Below, in pieces: positions 32,046 to 41,308 of a stretch of DNA of 64,000 bases. Within the stretch, counting starts at the first letter, position 1; each line of letters opens with the position of its first letter. The notes beneath the pieces are model-generated. The model saw only the letters and a program-made list of their open reading frames with translations. It searched no databases and was not told where the DNA came from. The stretch lies in NCBI GenBank assembly GCA_964411505.1, contig CAYPLH010000003.1:1-64000 (forward strand), in the 5' to 3' direction. Made by a program: the position numbers and the translations under genes. The DNA comes from CAYPLH01 sp964411505. Its GTDB lineage: Bacteria; Bacillota; Clostridia; CAYPLH01; DUMO01.

Positions 32046-33314
32046 TTGAAAATTCAAGCTCCAAAAGGAACCAAGGACATATTGCCTGAGGAAATATACA
32101 AATGGCATTATGTTGAAAAGCAATTTAAGAATATCTGTAAGACCTATGGGTATAGGGAAATCCGTATACCTGTGTTTGAGCATACAGAATTGTTTCAAAG
32201 AGGTGTTGGAGATTCCACAGATATTGTACAAAAGGAAATGTATACATTTAATGACAAGGGTGGCAGGAGCATTACTTTAAGACCTGAGGGAACAGCAGGG
32301 ACGGTAAGAGCTTACATTGAACACGGGATGGCTTCACAGCCACATCCTATTAAGCTTTACTATGAAATAACTGCATACCGGTATGAAAAGATGCAAAAAG
32401 GAAGATATAGGGAGCACAACCAGTTCGGAATTGAAATTTTTGGTTCAGAAGGACCGTCTTCAGATGTTGAAGTAATAAGTATACTGGCTATGTTTTTTAA
32501 TAAGCTTGGGTTAAAAAATATTGAGCTCAATATTAACAGCATAGGGTGTCCAAATTGCCGTGGTGAGTTTATCAAAAAATTCAAGAATTTTCTAGAAAAT
32601 GATAAAGAACTTCTTTGTGAGACATGCCACACTAGGTATGAGCGCAACCCCTTGAGAATACTAGACTGCAAAGAGGAAAAATGTAAAGAGCTTATAAAAA
32701 ACGCTCCATCAGTTATTGATAACCTTTGCCTCGAATGTGCATCTCATTTTGAAGATTTGAAGCAAGGTCTTGAAAATTTAAATATAAGCTATCAAATTGA
32801 TAAGAGTATTGTCAGAGGTCAGGATTATTACACAAAAACCGTTTTTGAATTTGTATCAAAAAATGTAGGTACTCAAGGTACAATTTGTGGCGGCGGAAGA
32901 TATGATGGACTAATAGAATACTGTGGAGGTACAAAGACGCCGGGAATGGGTTTTGGTCTTGGTGTTGAAAGGCTGCTTATGGAAATGGGAAGTCAAGGCA
33001 TTATGATACCAGAGCCTTGTGGAGCAGATTTGTTTATAGCTACCATAGGAGAAGCAGCTGGCTATTTTGCAGAAAAACTGGTGTATAAGCTAAGAAATGA
33101 AGGGATTAGAGCGGAAAAAGATCTTATGGGAAGGAGCCTTAAAGCACAAATGAAGTATGCTGACAAAATTGGATGCAAATTTACTGCAGTTATAGGTGAA
33201 AATGAAATATTGAGTAATAAGGCTTCGGTTAAGAATATGAAGACTGGAGAACAAAGCGAAATACCTTTTGATTCTGTGGCTGACTACATTAAAGGAGGTA
33301 AAAACAATGGGTGA
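32046..33314 (+). CDS. hisS: Histidine-tRNA ligase
   Basis: A 422-residue class II synthetase. It starts KIQAPKGTKDILPEE. Motif 2 is in RYEKMQKGRYREHNQFG, the histidine-binding loops are RGQDYYTKTVFEF and CGGGRYDGLI, and motif 3 is GFGLGVERLL; the anticodon-binding domain follows. The start is TTG 32046, since GGAGGTG at 32033-32039 lies 6 bases before it and the usual HisS N terminus begins there. Its stop overlaps aspS by 8 bases. No T-box leader is visible in the 78 bases upstream. Confidence 0.96.
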   Translation: MKIQAPKGTKDILPEEIYKWHYVEKQFKNICKTYGYREIRIPVFEHTELFQRGVGDSTDIVQKEMYTFNDKGGRSITLRPEGTAGTVRAYIEHGMASQPHPIKLYYEITAYRYEKMQKGRYREHNQFGIEIFGSEGPSSDVEVISILAMFFNKLGLKNIELNINSIGCPNCRGEFIKKFKNFLENDKELLCETCHTRYERNPLRILDCKEEKCKELIKNAPSVIDNLCLECASHFEDLKQGLENLNISYQIDKSIVRGQDYYTKTVFEFVSKNVGTQGTICGGGRYDGLIEYCGGTKTPGMGFGLGVERLLMEMGSQGIMIPEPCGADLFIATIGEAAGYFAEKLVYKLRNEGIRAEKDLMGRSLKAQMKYADKIGCKFTAVIGENEILSNKASVKNMKTGEQSEIPFDSVADYIKGGKNNG

Positions 33315-35088
33315 ATCATTACTTGGAATGAAAAGAACTCACATGTGTACTGAGCTTTCGGCAGCTAATGTTGGAGATTCGGTAACTGTTATGGGTTGGA
33401 CGCATAAACAAAGAAATCTTGGAGGCGTGATTTTTGTTGATCTTCGTGACAGAAGCGGAATCCTTCAGATTGTATTCCGACAGGAAGAGGGAAAGGAAAT
33501 CTTCGAAAAGGCAGAAATTATAAGAGGCGAATTTGTCATAGCTGTAAATGGAATAGTTAAGCGCAGAGCTCCCGGTATGGAAAATACAGGGATTAAAACT
33601 GGGGAAATTGAAATTGCAGCTACAGAACTCCGAATACTCAGCAAAGCTGAAACACCTCCCATTTATATTGAAGAAAATCTTGATGCTAACGAGGCAACTA
33701 GGCTGAAATATAGATATCTGGACCTTCGGCGTAATGATATGCAAAAAAACTTTATTCTACGTCACAAGATTACTAAAACAGTCAGAGACTATTTTGATGC
33801 AAATGGTTTTCTCGAAATTGAAACCCCCATGCTTGTAAAAAGTACTCCAGAAGGAGCAAGGGATTACCTAGTCCCAAGCAGAGTTCATCCAGGGAAATTT
33901 TACGCTCTGCCGCAGTCGCCACAGTTATATAAGCAATTGCTAATGGTGTCAGGTTTTGATAAATATTTTCAAATAGTAAGGTGTTTTAGAGACGAAGACT
34001 TAAGAGCGGACAGACAGCCGGAATTTACTCAAATTGACGTTGAGATGTCATTTGTTAATGTAGATGATGTAATAAAGATTAATGAAGGACTGCTTATGCA
34101 AATTTTCAACCATGTTATGGGTGTTAAAATTGATGTTCCATTCCAAAGACTCACATATAAAGAAGCAATGGAACGTTTTGGTTCAGATAAACCGGATTTA
34201 AGATTTGAAATTGAACTTATTGATATGTCAGACTTGGTTAAGGATTGTGGCTTTAAAGTCTTTTCCGGCGCAGTGGAAAACGGCGGAAGTGTAAGAGCAT
34301 TAAACATTAAGGACGGTGGAAATAGATTTTCCAGAAGGGAAATAGATGGTCTTGGTGAGTTTGTAAAAGATTATAAAGCAAAAGGGATGGCTTGGATTGT
34401 TGTTGAGGATAACGGACTTAAATCACCAATAACAAAATTTTTGAGCGATGATGAAATAAAAGCAATACTCAAAAGAGCTGATGCCAAACCTGGAGACCTT
34501 ATTTGCTTTATTGCAGATAAAAATGAAGTTGTGTTTGATTCATTAGGACACTTAAGACTCGAAGTTGCTAAAAGGCTTGATTTAATAGAGAAAGATACAT
34601 TCAAATTTCTTTGGGTGACGGAATTCCCCCTTCTTGAATATGACGAAGAGGAAAAGCGTTATGTTGCGGTACACCATCCTTTTACTTCACCTATGGACGA
34701 GGATCTTGAGCTTTTAGATACTAAACCTGAAATGGTAAGAGCAAAGGCATATGATATTGTGCTAAATGGTGTAGAGCTTGGTGGTGGAAGCATAAGAATA
34801 CATGATCAAAAGCTTCAATCAAAAATGTTTAACTTGCTTGGCTTTTCAAAAGAGCAGGCGTGGGAAAGATTTGGTTTCTTGCTTGAGGCTTTTAAATATG
34901 GAACACCTCCTCATGGAGGAATAGCTTTTGGGCTAGACAGAATGGTATGGCTTTTGACAGGAGCAAACTCCATGAGAGATGTCATAGCTTTCCCAAAAGT
35001 TCAGAATGCTTCTGATTTAATGTCCGAAGCTCCGAATATTGTTGACCCCGACCAATTGAAAGAGCTTCATATAAAAATAGATAAGTAA
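33307..35088 (+). CDS. aspS: Aspartate-tRNA ligase
   Basis: A 593-residue bacterial-type AspRS. An N-terminal OB-fold anticodon domain (about 10-110, with GWTHKQRNLGGVIFVDLRDR) precedes the class II core with motif 2 FRDEDLRADRQPEFTQID. The bacterial GAD insertion lies at about residues 290-410, and motif 3 is GIAFGLDRMVWLL. The start ATG 33307 has AAAGGAGGT immediately upstream, inside hisS. The hisS-aspS pair is a standard Firmicute operon. Confidence 0.97.
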   Translation: MGESLLGMKRTHMCTELSAANVGDSVTVMGWTHKQRNLGGVIFVDLRDRSGILQIVFRQEEGKEIFEKAEIIRGEFVIAVNGIVKRRAPGMENTGIKTGEIEIAATELRILSKAETPPIYIEENLDANEATRLKYRYLDLRRNDMQKNFILRHKITKTVRDYFDANGFLEIETPMLVKSTPEGARDYLVPSRVHPGKFYALPQSPQLYKQLLMVSGFDKYFQIVRCFRDEDLRADRQPEFTQIDVEMSFVNVDDVIKINEGLLMQIFNHVMGVKIDVPFQRLTYKEAMERFGSDKPDLRFEIELIDMSDLVKDCGFKVFSGAVENGGSVRALNIKDGGNRFSRREIDGLGEFVKDYKAKGMAWIVVEDNGLKSPITKFLSDDEIKAILKRADAKPGDLICFIADKNEVVFDSLGHLRLEVAKRLDLIEKDTFKFLWVTEFPLLEYDEEEKRYVAVHHPFTSPMDEDLELLDTKPEMVRAKAYDIVLNGVELGGGSIRIHDQKLQSKMFNLLGFSKEQAWERFGFLLEAFKYGTPPHGGIAFGLDRMVWLLTGANSMRDVIAFPKVQNASDLMSEAPNIVDPDQLKELHIKIDK

Positions 35089-35108
35089 CAATATGATGGC
35101 TCCCCAGT

Positions 35109-35239
35109 AAGTCGCTTTGCGACTTATTCCTGCAGGCTGACCTGCAGGAAATTGCAGGTTCGTTGCACTTTTGGTGCAATCTAATATGATTATCCAGCCT
35201 TCCTTGGAAGGCTGCAAAAAGTGGCGAAGCCACCTTTTT
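35109..35239. repeat. Array of five small hairpins after aspS
   Basis: Five perfect or near-perfect hairpins follow one another: AAGTCGC/GCGACTT (35109-35125), CCTGCAGG/CCTGCAGG (35129-35148), TTGCAC/GTGCAA (35163-35179), CAGCCTTCC/GGAAGGCTG (35195-35214) and AAAAAGTGGC/GCCACCTTTTT (35216-35239). The last can act as a terminator. Nearly the whole aspS-lepB gap is used. A near-identical final hairpin closes the array after lepB. Confidence 0.85.
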
Positions 35240-35267
35240 AACTTTCCAGAAAAGGGGGGATTGGATT

Positions 35268-35813
35268 GTGAATTACAAGGCTAAGGAAATACTTGATTGG
35301 ATAAAGCACATTTTAATTGCAGTTGCAATAGGGCTTTTGATTGTAAATTACGGTATTCAAAGAACAGTTGTATATGGTAGCTCTATGGAGCCAACCTTGC
35401 AAAATGGGAATAATCTCATAGTTGAAAAAATAACACCTAGACTTGGGAAACTTAATTATGGAGATATTGTAGTCATAAAAACTCCGGAGATTTTGGCACC
35501 GGGCAGGGATATGATAATTAAGAGAATAATTGCTCTTTTTGATGATGAGGTTGAGATCAAAAACGGAGAAGTTTATGTAAATGGTGAAAAAGTGAATGAA
35601 CCATATGTAAATGCAAAAGCTACATTGCCAGTTAATCCTGAATACAGTAAAATTAAAGTTCCAAAAGGATATGTCTATGTAATGGGTGACAACCGTTATC
35701 CTAATGCAAGTAATGACAGCAGAATTATAGGACCGATAAGTGTCGACAAAATTAAGGGAAAAGCAATTTTTAGAATATTTCCCTTTGATGAATTTGGTAC
35801 TCTTACAAAGTAA
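35268..35813 (+). CDS. lepB: Signal peptidase I
   Basis: A 181-residue type I signal peptidase that cleaves Sec signal peptides at the outer face of the membrane. One N-terminal helix (about residues 10-30) is followed by the catalytic Ser in YGSSMEPTL and catalytic Lys in DMIIKRIIAL. VPKGYVYVMGDNRYPNASNDSR forms the conserved boxes D/E (residues about 136-157). GTG start at 35268 after AAAGGGGGG. Monocistronic, with hairpin arrays on both sides. Confidence 0.95.
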   Translation: MNYKAKEILDWIKHILIAVAIGLLIVNYGIQRTVVYGSSMEPTLQNGNNLIVEKITPRLGKLNYGDIVVIKTPEILAPGRDMIIKRIIALFDDEVEIKNGEVYVNGEKVNEPYVNAKATLPVNPEYSKIKVPKGYVYVMGDNRYPNASNDSRIIGPISVDKIKGKAIFRIFPFDEFGTLTK

Positions 35814-35831
35814 GCAACTCAACATATTATG

Positions 35832-35884
35832 AAAACGGTGTGATTCCTAATGCTCAATAAGACATATTAGGTACACACCTTTTC
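35832..35884 (+). terminator. Terminator of lepB
   Basis: AAAACGGTGTG and CCTAAT pair with ATTAGG and CACACCTTTT around a loop, giving a long two-part stem followed by T's. It directly precedes the 63-bp repeat unit. Confidence 0.75.
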
Positions 35885-35886
35885 TT

Positions 35887-36060
35887 ATTGTCTAGGAAAA
35901 TTTACTTTCCTAGACAATGGAGATTGCAAAGGGGAAGCCCCTTTGCTGCTTTAAGGAGGGTGCTCAAGGATGTGGAGCATCCGTCGAAGGGAACCATAAG
36001 GTTCCCTAGCGAAAAAAAGTGGCGAAGCCCACTTTTTTACTGTCTAGGAAAGTATATTTA
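35887..36060. repeat. Hairpin array with 63-bp repeat unit after lepB
   Basis: Five hairpins in series: ATTGTCTAGGAAA/TTTCCTAGACAAT (35887-35918), GCAAAGGGG/CCCCTTTGC (35926-35946), GGGTGCTC/GAGCATCC (35958-35982), AGGGAACC/GGTTCCCT (35988-36007) and AAAAAAGTGG/CCCACTTTTTT (36012-36038). A truncated copy of the first follows at 36041-36060. The first two hairpins form a unit repeated at 51505-51567 with 3 differences in 63 bases. Confidence 0.88.
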
Positions 36061-36150
36061 ATTGGTTTTTCATAGGTTAAATGATTGTCATAATATCGCT
36101 TTTAACAGAATAAGATTTTACATACACAATATAAGTATGTGGAGGCACAA

Positions 36151-37464
36151 ATGAGCAGGGAAAAGAGATACGTTAAAGGCGACGATTCTTATTTTTATAA
36201 AATACTTATCATATTGATTTTAGTACTAGCAGTCTATTCAGCAGTAACCTTTGGAAAGATTATGGGAAACCTAGTGTTTGAATACAACTCTGATATCATA
36301 GCAGGAATTGATGTTGAGCCGCTAAGAAAGCTTATAAATAAAGAAATACCGATTATTGATACTGTTTACAATAGTGGTAAAATCAGTGTATCCTTAACAA
36401 GTGAAATTAATTATATGATTAAACGGATATTTAATTTTGATATAAATAATCCTCTGACCATTCTAAATGCTCAAACTCCGGTTTTGTACAGTTATTATGA
36501 AGGTGAATATAAAAAAGAAGGGCAAAGGTTGGCAGAAGATGGCGATGTACAAAACACAAGTCCATCTCCGACGCCTAACGGACAAACTGTTCAACCTACG
36601 CCAAGTAGTCAACCTAATGCCGAGCAGGATAAGAAAGATGATTATTTTGTTGAGAGAACTAGCAGTATTTCCATTGAAGATGAATCAGAAAAAAGAGAAT
36701 ACACTGAGAATGAAATAATAGCAAGAGGAGAAATTAAGGTTATTAATGAAACTAAGTACAGAGTTAACAATGAACTGATTGAAAAGCTATATAATGAAAA
36801 ACTGAATATTGATTTTAATAAAAATGGTCCAAAGGTTTTGATATTGCATACTCATACAAACGAGTCATACTTAAGCAGTTTAGATGAGTACAACAAAAAA
36901 CTTCCAAACCGTAATGATGATCCGCGCTTTAATGTTGTAAGAGTAGGAGAGGAAATCGCAAGGCACTTACGCAAAATGGGAATAGAAGTGCTCCACAACG
37001 GTACACGTCACAATTTTCCAACTGATGATGGGTGTTATGTGCGTTCTATGGAGACTGTTTCTACAATTTTGAAGTCGTATCCTTCTATTAAGTTGGTGTT
37101 AGATATTCACAGAGATGGTCTTGACATCAAAGATTCGCAGTTAAGAGTAGTTTCAGATGTTGATGGTAATAAAGCTGCCCAGGTAATGTTTGTAGTCGGT
37201 ACTGGAGAAGTCGGCTTAAGTCATCCTACGTGGAATGAAAACTTTAAACTGGCGATTCATATGCAAAACTTTCTTAATACAAAGTATCCAGGGTTAACTC
37301 GTCCTATATATTTAAGTAAATATAGATATAATCATCATATGAGTACTGGAGCAATGATAGTTGAGGTGGGGGCTGATGGAAATACTTTGGATGAAGCATT
37401 GAAGACCACCCAATACATTGCGGAGTCTATCAGGTACATAATTAATAATACAGTAGCGAAATAG
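36151..37464 (+). CDS. spoIIP: Stage II sporulation protein P
   Basis: A 437-residue membrane-anchored cell-wall hydrolase needed for septal peptidoglycan removal during engulfment. One N-terminal helix (about 15-37) is followed by a poorly conserved region, a Ser/Pro/Thr/Gln linker (about 130-155) and the SpoIIP domain with LILHTHTNESYL (zinc-binding His and Glu), VLDIHRDGL and GAMIVEVGADGNT. The start ATG 36151 has GGAGG 5 bases upstream. It marks the organism as an endospore-forming lineage. Confidence 0.94.
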   Translation: MSREKRYVKGDDSYFYKILIILILVLAVYSAVTFGKIMGNLVFEYNSDIIAGIDVEPLRKLINKEIPIIDTVYNSGKISVSLTSEINYMIKRIFNFDINNPLTILNAQTPVLYSYYEGEYKKEGQRLAEDGDVQNTSPSPTPNGQTVQPTPSSQPNAEQDKKDDYFVERTSSISIEDESEKREYTENEIIARGEIKVINETKYRVNNELIEKLYNEKLNIDFNKNGPKVLILHTHTNESYLSSLDEYNKKLPNRNDDPRFNVVRVGEEIARHLRKMGIEVLHNGTRHNFPTDDGCYVRSMETVSTILKSYPSIKLVLDIHRDGLDIKDSQLRVVSDVDGNKAAQVMFVVGTGEVGLSHPTWNENFKLAIHMQNFLNTKYPGLTRPIYLSKYRYNHHMSTGAMIVEVGADGNTLDEALKTTQYIAESIRYIINNTVAK

Positions 37465-37531
37465 AATAGGTTTGCAGCTGTTGGATAAACTATGAATAAC
37501 AAGGAACAAAGTAGTTTTAAGGTGAGACTTA

Positions 37532-37840
37532 TTGACTAGGCTTGAAAAATACAAAGTTATAAGAAAACATAAAAAGTACAATTACTTATCTATAATTATT
37601 GTTCTGTTATTGCTATTTTCAGGACTTCATATTGTGGATCACTCTATTGGTATGGTTATGGGGCAAAAAGAGCATAAAGGCATAATAAGAATGCAATGTA
37701 ACGGTAATTCATTATACGAACTATACTTAATGAATAGGAAAATTTGTATCAATACAGCATATCTTGAAAAAGACATTCAAAAAATGAAGAGTTTACGTCT
37801 ATTCGGTGGCAGCTTCTTTTTTGATGAAGAACATCTCTAA
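37532..37840 (+). CDS. Small membrane protein of unknown function
   Basis: A 102-residue protein I do not recognise. A basic N terminus (RLEKYKVIRKHKKYN) is followed by one helix (about residues 19-37, LSIIIVLLLLFSGLHIV) and an extracytoplasmic part of about 65 residues with two cysteines. It starts at TTG after AAGGTGAG. It lies 67 bases after spoIIP in the same direction and shares its downstream terminator, so a role in sporulation is possible but rests on position alone. Confidence 0.6.
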   Translation: MTRLEKYKVIRKHKKYNYLSIIIVLLLLFSGLHIVDHSIGMVMGQKEHKGIIRMQCNGNSLYELYLMNRKICINTAYLEKDIQKMKSLRLFGGSFFFDEEHL

Positions 37841-37948
37841 TCCTGCTATACAGCCTCAGTAAATAAAATAACCAGTTTAAAATCTCTCTTTGTTAAGTAA
37901 TTTTGTGAACCCATTTTATGGGAGGGAATGAACATTACAAAACTCTAA

Positions 37949-38000
37949 GGCATTTTTAACTGTGTTCTACATGGTAAAACACTAGTGAAAAATGCTTTTT
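37949..38000 (+). terminator. Terminator before lepA
   Basis: GGCATTTTT (37949-37957) pairs with AAAAATGC (37988-37995) with partial pairing inside, followed by TTTTT. It ends the spoIIP unit two bases before the lepA -35 box. Confidence 0.7.
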
Positions 38001-38001
38001 G

Positions 38002-38030
38002 TTGCAGTTGACGAAAATTTCTTATATAAT
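38002..38030 (+). promoter_or_regulatory. Candidate promoter of lepA
   Basis: TTGCAG (38002-38007), 17 bases, then TATAAT (38025-38030), giving a leader of about 70 bases to the lepA start. Confidence 0.65.
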
Positions 38031-38104
38031 TTATAAGCGTTAATAGAATGAAATTTAAATTGAAGTTTATAATACTTTTAGCTAAGAACAATGGAGGAGC
38101 ATGG

Positions 38105-39916
38105 ATGACAAGTAATAGACAGGAGAGAATAAGGAATTTTTGCATAATAGCTCATATAGACCATGGTAAGTCAACTTTGGCAGACAGAATCCTTGAAAAA
38201 ACAGGAGTGCTTTCGCAGCGTGAAATGGAGCAACAGGTTCTGGATACCTTGGATATTGAAAAAGAACGCGGTATAACGATAAAGTCACAAGCAGTTAGAA
38301 TGTTGTACAAAGCAAATGATGGCGTGGAATATACTTTTAATTTGATTGATACCCCCGGACATGTGGATTTTAATTATGAAGTTTCCAGAAGTCTTGCTGC
38401 ATGTGAAGGAGCGATTCTCGTAGTGGATGCGTCTCAGGGGATAGAGGCACAGACACTTGCAAATGTGTATCTTGCAATAGAACAGGATCTTGAAATCATT
38501 CCTGTTATCAACAAAATAGATTTACCTAGTGCAAGACCTGAATTTGTGAAAAAAGAAATAGAGGATGTTATTGGGCTGGATGGCATGGATGCACCATTAA
38601 TATCGGCCAAAAATGGGATAAATATTGAGGAAGTTCTTGAACAGGTAGTGACTAAACTCCCGCCTCCAAAAGGAGATGAGGAAGCACAGCTTCGCGCTTT
38701 AATATTCGACTCATATTATGATAGTTATAAGGGAGTTATTGTTTATGTGAGAGTTAAAGAAGGAAGAGTGCGAGTTGGAGACCGTATTCTGATGATGAAT
38801 ACACAAAAACAGTTTGAGGTTACAGAGGTAGGTTATTTTAGACCGGGACAGCTTCTTCCTGGAAACGAGCTGTTAGCAGGTGATGTTGGATATATTGCAG
38901 CTAGTATAAAAAATGTAAAAAATTCAAGAGTTGGTGATACAATAACTCTTGCAGAAAATCCTGCAAAGGAAGCTTTACCAGGATACAAAAAAGTCAACTC
39001 CATGGTGTTTTGTGGTATTTATCCTTCTGATGGTGCAAAATATGGAGATCTCAGAGATGCCCTTGAAAGACTGCAACTAAATGATGCTTCACTTACATTC
39101 GAACCCGAATCTTCAATAGCCTTGGGATTTGGTTTCAGGTGTGGATTTTTAGGTTTGCTGCATATGGAAATTGTACAAGAAAGACTTGAACGTGAATATG
39201 ACATGGATCTTGTAACTACTGCCCCCAGTGTTATTTATTACGTAACAAGGACTGGCGGAGAAACTATAAGAGTGGACAACCCTGTAAATATGCCACCTGC
39301 TGCCGAAATTGAAAAAACTGAAGAACCTATTGTAAAGGTAAGTATTATGACCCCTTCAGAATATGTAGGTAATATTATGGAACTTGCGCAGGAAAGACGC
39401 GGTGTCTACAAGGATATGAGCTATGTTGATGAAATAAGAGTAATACTGACGTATGAAATTCCACTAAATGAGATCATTTATGACTTTTTTGACGCATTGA
39501 AATCTAGGACAAGAGGATATGCTTCGCTAGATTATGAACTCATAGGCTATCGCACTTCGGATCTTGTGAAGCTTGATATCCTTTTAAATTCAGAAGTAGT
39601 GGATGCACTGTCCTTCATTGTGCATAAAGACAAGGCTTATGCACGTGGACGCAGAATAGCTGAAAAGCTCAAGGAGTCAATACCCCGCCAGCAGTTTGAA
39701 ATACCTATCCAGGCTTGTATAGGTCAGAAAATTATTGCCAGAGAAACTGTAAGAGCATATAGAAAGGATGTTATTGCAAAGTGTTACGGTGGTGATATTT
39801 CTAGAAAGAAAAAGCTTCTTGAAAAACAAAAAGAAGGTAAGAAAAGAATGAGGCAGGTTGGAAGTGTTGAAGTTCCCCAAGAAGCTTTCATGAGTGTTTT
39901 GAAACTGGATACGTAA
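38105..39916 (+). CDS. lepA: Elongation factor 4 (LepA)
   Basis: A 603-residue translational GTPase that acts on stalled or mistranslocated ribosomes. The G motifs are AHIDHGKSTL (G1), DTPGHVDF (G3) and NKIDLP (G4); the C-terminal domain unique to LepA ends KRMRQVGSVEVPQEAFMS. The start ATG 38105 has GGAGGAG 5 bases upstream; longer forms add a hydrophobic stretch not found in LepA. It is upstream of hemW, as in many Firmicutes. Confidence 0.97.
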   Translation: MTSNRQERIRNFCIIAHIDHGKSTLADRILEKTGVLSQREMEQQVLDTLDIEKERGITIKSQAVRMLYKANDGVEYTFNLIDTPGHVDFNYEVSRSLAACEGAILVVDASQGIEAQTLANVYLAIEQDLEIIPVINKIDLPSARPEFVKKEIEDVIGLDGMDAPLISAKNGINIEEVLEQVVTKLPPPKGDEEAQLRALIFDSYYDSYKGVIVYVRVKEGRVRVGDRILMMNTQKQFEVTEVGYFRPGQLLPGNELLAGDVGYIAASIKNVKNSRVGDTITLAENPAKEALPGYKKVNSMVFCGIYPSDGAKYGDLRDALERLQLNDASLTFEPESSIALGFGFRCGFLGLLHMEIVQERLEREYDMDLVTTAPSVIYYVTRTGGETIRVDNPVNMPPAAEIEKTEEPIVKVSIMTPSEYVGNIMELAQERRGVYKDMSYVDEIRVILTYEIPLNEIIYDFFDALKSRTRGYASLDYELIGYRTSDLVKLDILLNSEVVDALSFIVHKDKAYARGRRIAEKLKESIPRQQFEIPIQACIGQKIIARETVRAYRKDVIAKCYGGDISRKKKLLEKQKEGKKRMRQVGSVEVPQEAFMSVLKLDT

Positions 39917-40015
39917 GCAAGTTGAAAGTTGGAAAGGATGTTTGTCATTAGGTAAGCACCTAAACACCTAACCACCTAAACACCTAACCAACGGTCCAAC
40001 TAACCAGCTACTAGA
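39917..40015. repeat. Low-complexity CCTAAACACC tract between lepA and hemW
   Basis: The gap carries GAAAGTTGGAAAGGA, shared with 29954-30025, then a pseudo-tandem run of CCTAA-CACC and CCTAA-CCACC words (about 39950-39990) ending in GTCCAACTAACC. Read on the other strand, that last part resembles the first tract. Repeat units are irregular, so it is not a CRISPR. Confidence 0.65.
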
Positions 40016-40028
40016 AAGAAGGATACAA

Positions 40029-41165
40029 TTGGCAAGCGATATCGGTATTTATATTCATATACCATTTTGTAAATCTAAATGCTACTATTGCGATTTTAAT
40101 TCTTATCAGGGAAAAGATCACTTGATACCCAGTTATATGGAAGCATTGAAGAAAGAAATAGAGTTTTATTCCCTAAAACTGAAACACAATAGAATTTCCA
40201 CCATTTTTATCGGTGGTGGTACACCTTCTTTTTTGCGAGAAGAGTATATAAGTGAATTGCTTAAAACAGTGATCAGCAATTATAACTGTAAGGAAAATAT
40301 GGAAGTCACTATTGAATCAAACCCTGGAACACTATCATATTCTAAGCTTTGTTCATACAAAGAATATGGTATCAACAGGTTAAGTATTGGTCTTCAAACA
40401 TGGCAGGACAGACTTTTGCAGAATATGGGAAGGATACATAATCTTAAAGAGTTTGTCCAGAATTACAATGATGCACGAAAATGTGGCTTTCAGAACATTA
40501 ATATAGATATAATGTTTGGTCTACCTAGCCAGAGTATGGATGAGTTTACACAAACTATAAAAAATATTATAAAAGTAAGGCCGGAGCATATTTCATGTTA
40601 TAGTTTAATAATAGAAGAAGGTACAAAACTCTGTGAAATGGTAAACAATCATTTGGCTTTTCCAGTTTCTGATGAGCTTGACAGACAAATGTACCGATAT
40701 GCGGTAGATGAATTCAAAAAGCATGGATACATACACTATGAAATATCAAATTTTGCTCTTTTTGAACATGAATGCAGACATAATTTAATATATTGGAAAG
40801 TATGTGAGTATCTTGGGATTGGTGCAGGTGCCCATTCGTATCTTTTTGACCAACGATTCTCTAACGAGATAGACCCTTTAGAATATATTAATAGGATTAA
40901 TTTATCTGGAAATGCAGTTTGTGAAGAGACTTACATTGACCAGTATGAAAGCATAAAGGAATATATTATTTTAGGGCTTAGGCTGGTGGATGGGATTAAC
41001 ATTTCAGACTTTGAAAAAAGATATGAAAAAAACTTTTTTGACATGTATAGCAATAATGTTGAGCGTCTTACAAAAAAAGGACTATTAAAAGTCTCTGGTA
41101 ATAATATAAGTTTAACTACAAAAGGATTGGATCTTGCGAATCAGGTTTTTGTCGAGTTTATTTAA
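40029..41165 (+). CDS. hemW: Radical SAM heme chaperone HemW
   Basis: A 378-residue radical SAM protein formerly labelled oxygen-independent coproporphyrinogen III oxidase. The iron-sulfur cluster motif CKSKCYYCDF (CxxxCxxC) is at about residues 14-23, with GGGTPSFL and the SAM region ESNPGT following. The C-terminal HemW domain holds GAHSY and LGLRLVDGI. The start is TTG 40029 after GAAAGAAGGA. True HemN carries an extra N-terminal stretch that is missing here. It follows lepA and precedes the hrcA operon. Confidence 0.94.
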   Translation: MASDIGIYIHIPFCKSKCYYCDFNSYQGKDHLIPSYMEALKKEIEFYSLKLKHNRISTIFIGGGTPSFLREEYISELLKTVISNYNCKENMEVTIESNPGTLSYSKLCSYKEYGINRLSIGLQTWQDRLLQNMGRIHNLKEFVQNYNDARKCGFQNINIDIMFGLPSQSMDEFTQTIKNIIKVRPEHISCYSLIIEEGTKLCEMVNNHLAFPVSDELDRQMYRYAVDEFKKHGYIHYEISNFALFEHECRHNLIYWKVCEYLGIGAGAHSYLFDQRFSNEIDPLEYINRINLSGNAVCEETYIDQYESIKEYIILGLRLVDGINISDFEKRYEKNFFDMYSNNVERLTKKGLLKVSGNNISLTTKGLDLANQVFVEFI

Positions 41166-41308
41166 AGGATTTGATGCTAATTTAAGAATCATTCGTGCTT
41201 ACAAAATCCAGCCAAAAAGGAGCAAGACAAAAGTGTTTCCATCATTTTATTACCAATAACTTGTCGGTATACTTGATGTACATGAACAAATAATATCCAT
41301 AATACATC

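Noticed and set aside
35089..36150. Retron-type or other RNA-templated element in the hairpin arrays
   Set aside because: No reverse transcriptase or associated effector gene is nearby; neighbours are ordinary housekeeping genes.
39950..39990. Possible CRISPR array from repeated CCTAA-CACC words
   Set aside because: Units are about 8-10 bases, irregular, with no spacers of constant length and no cas genes nearby.
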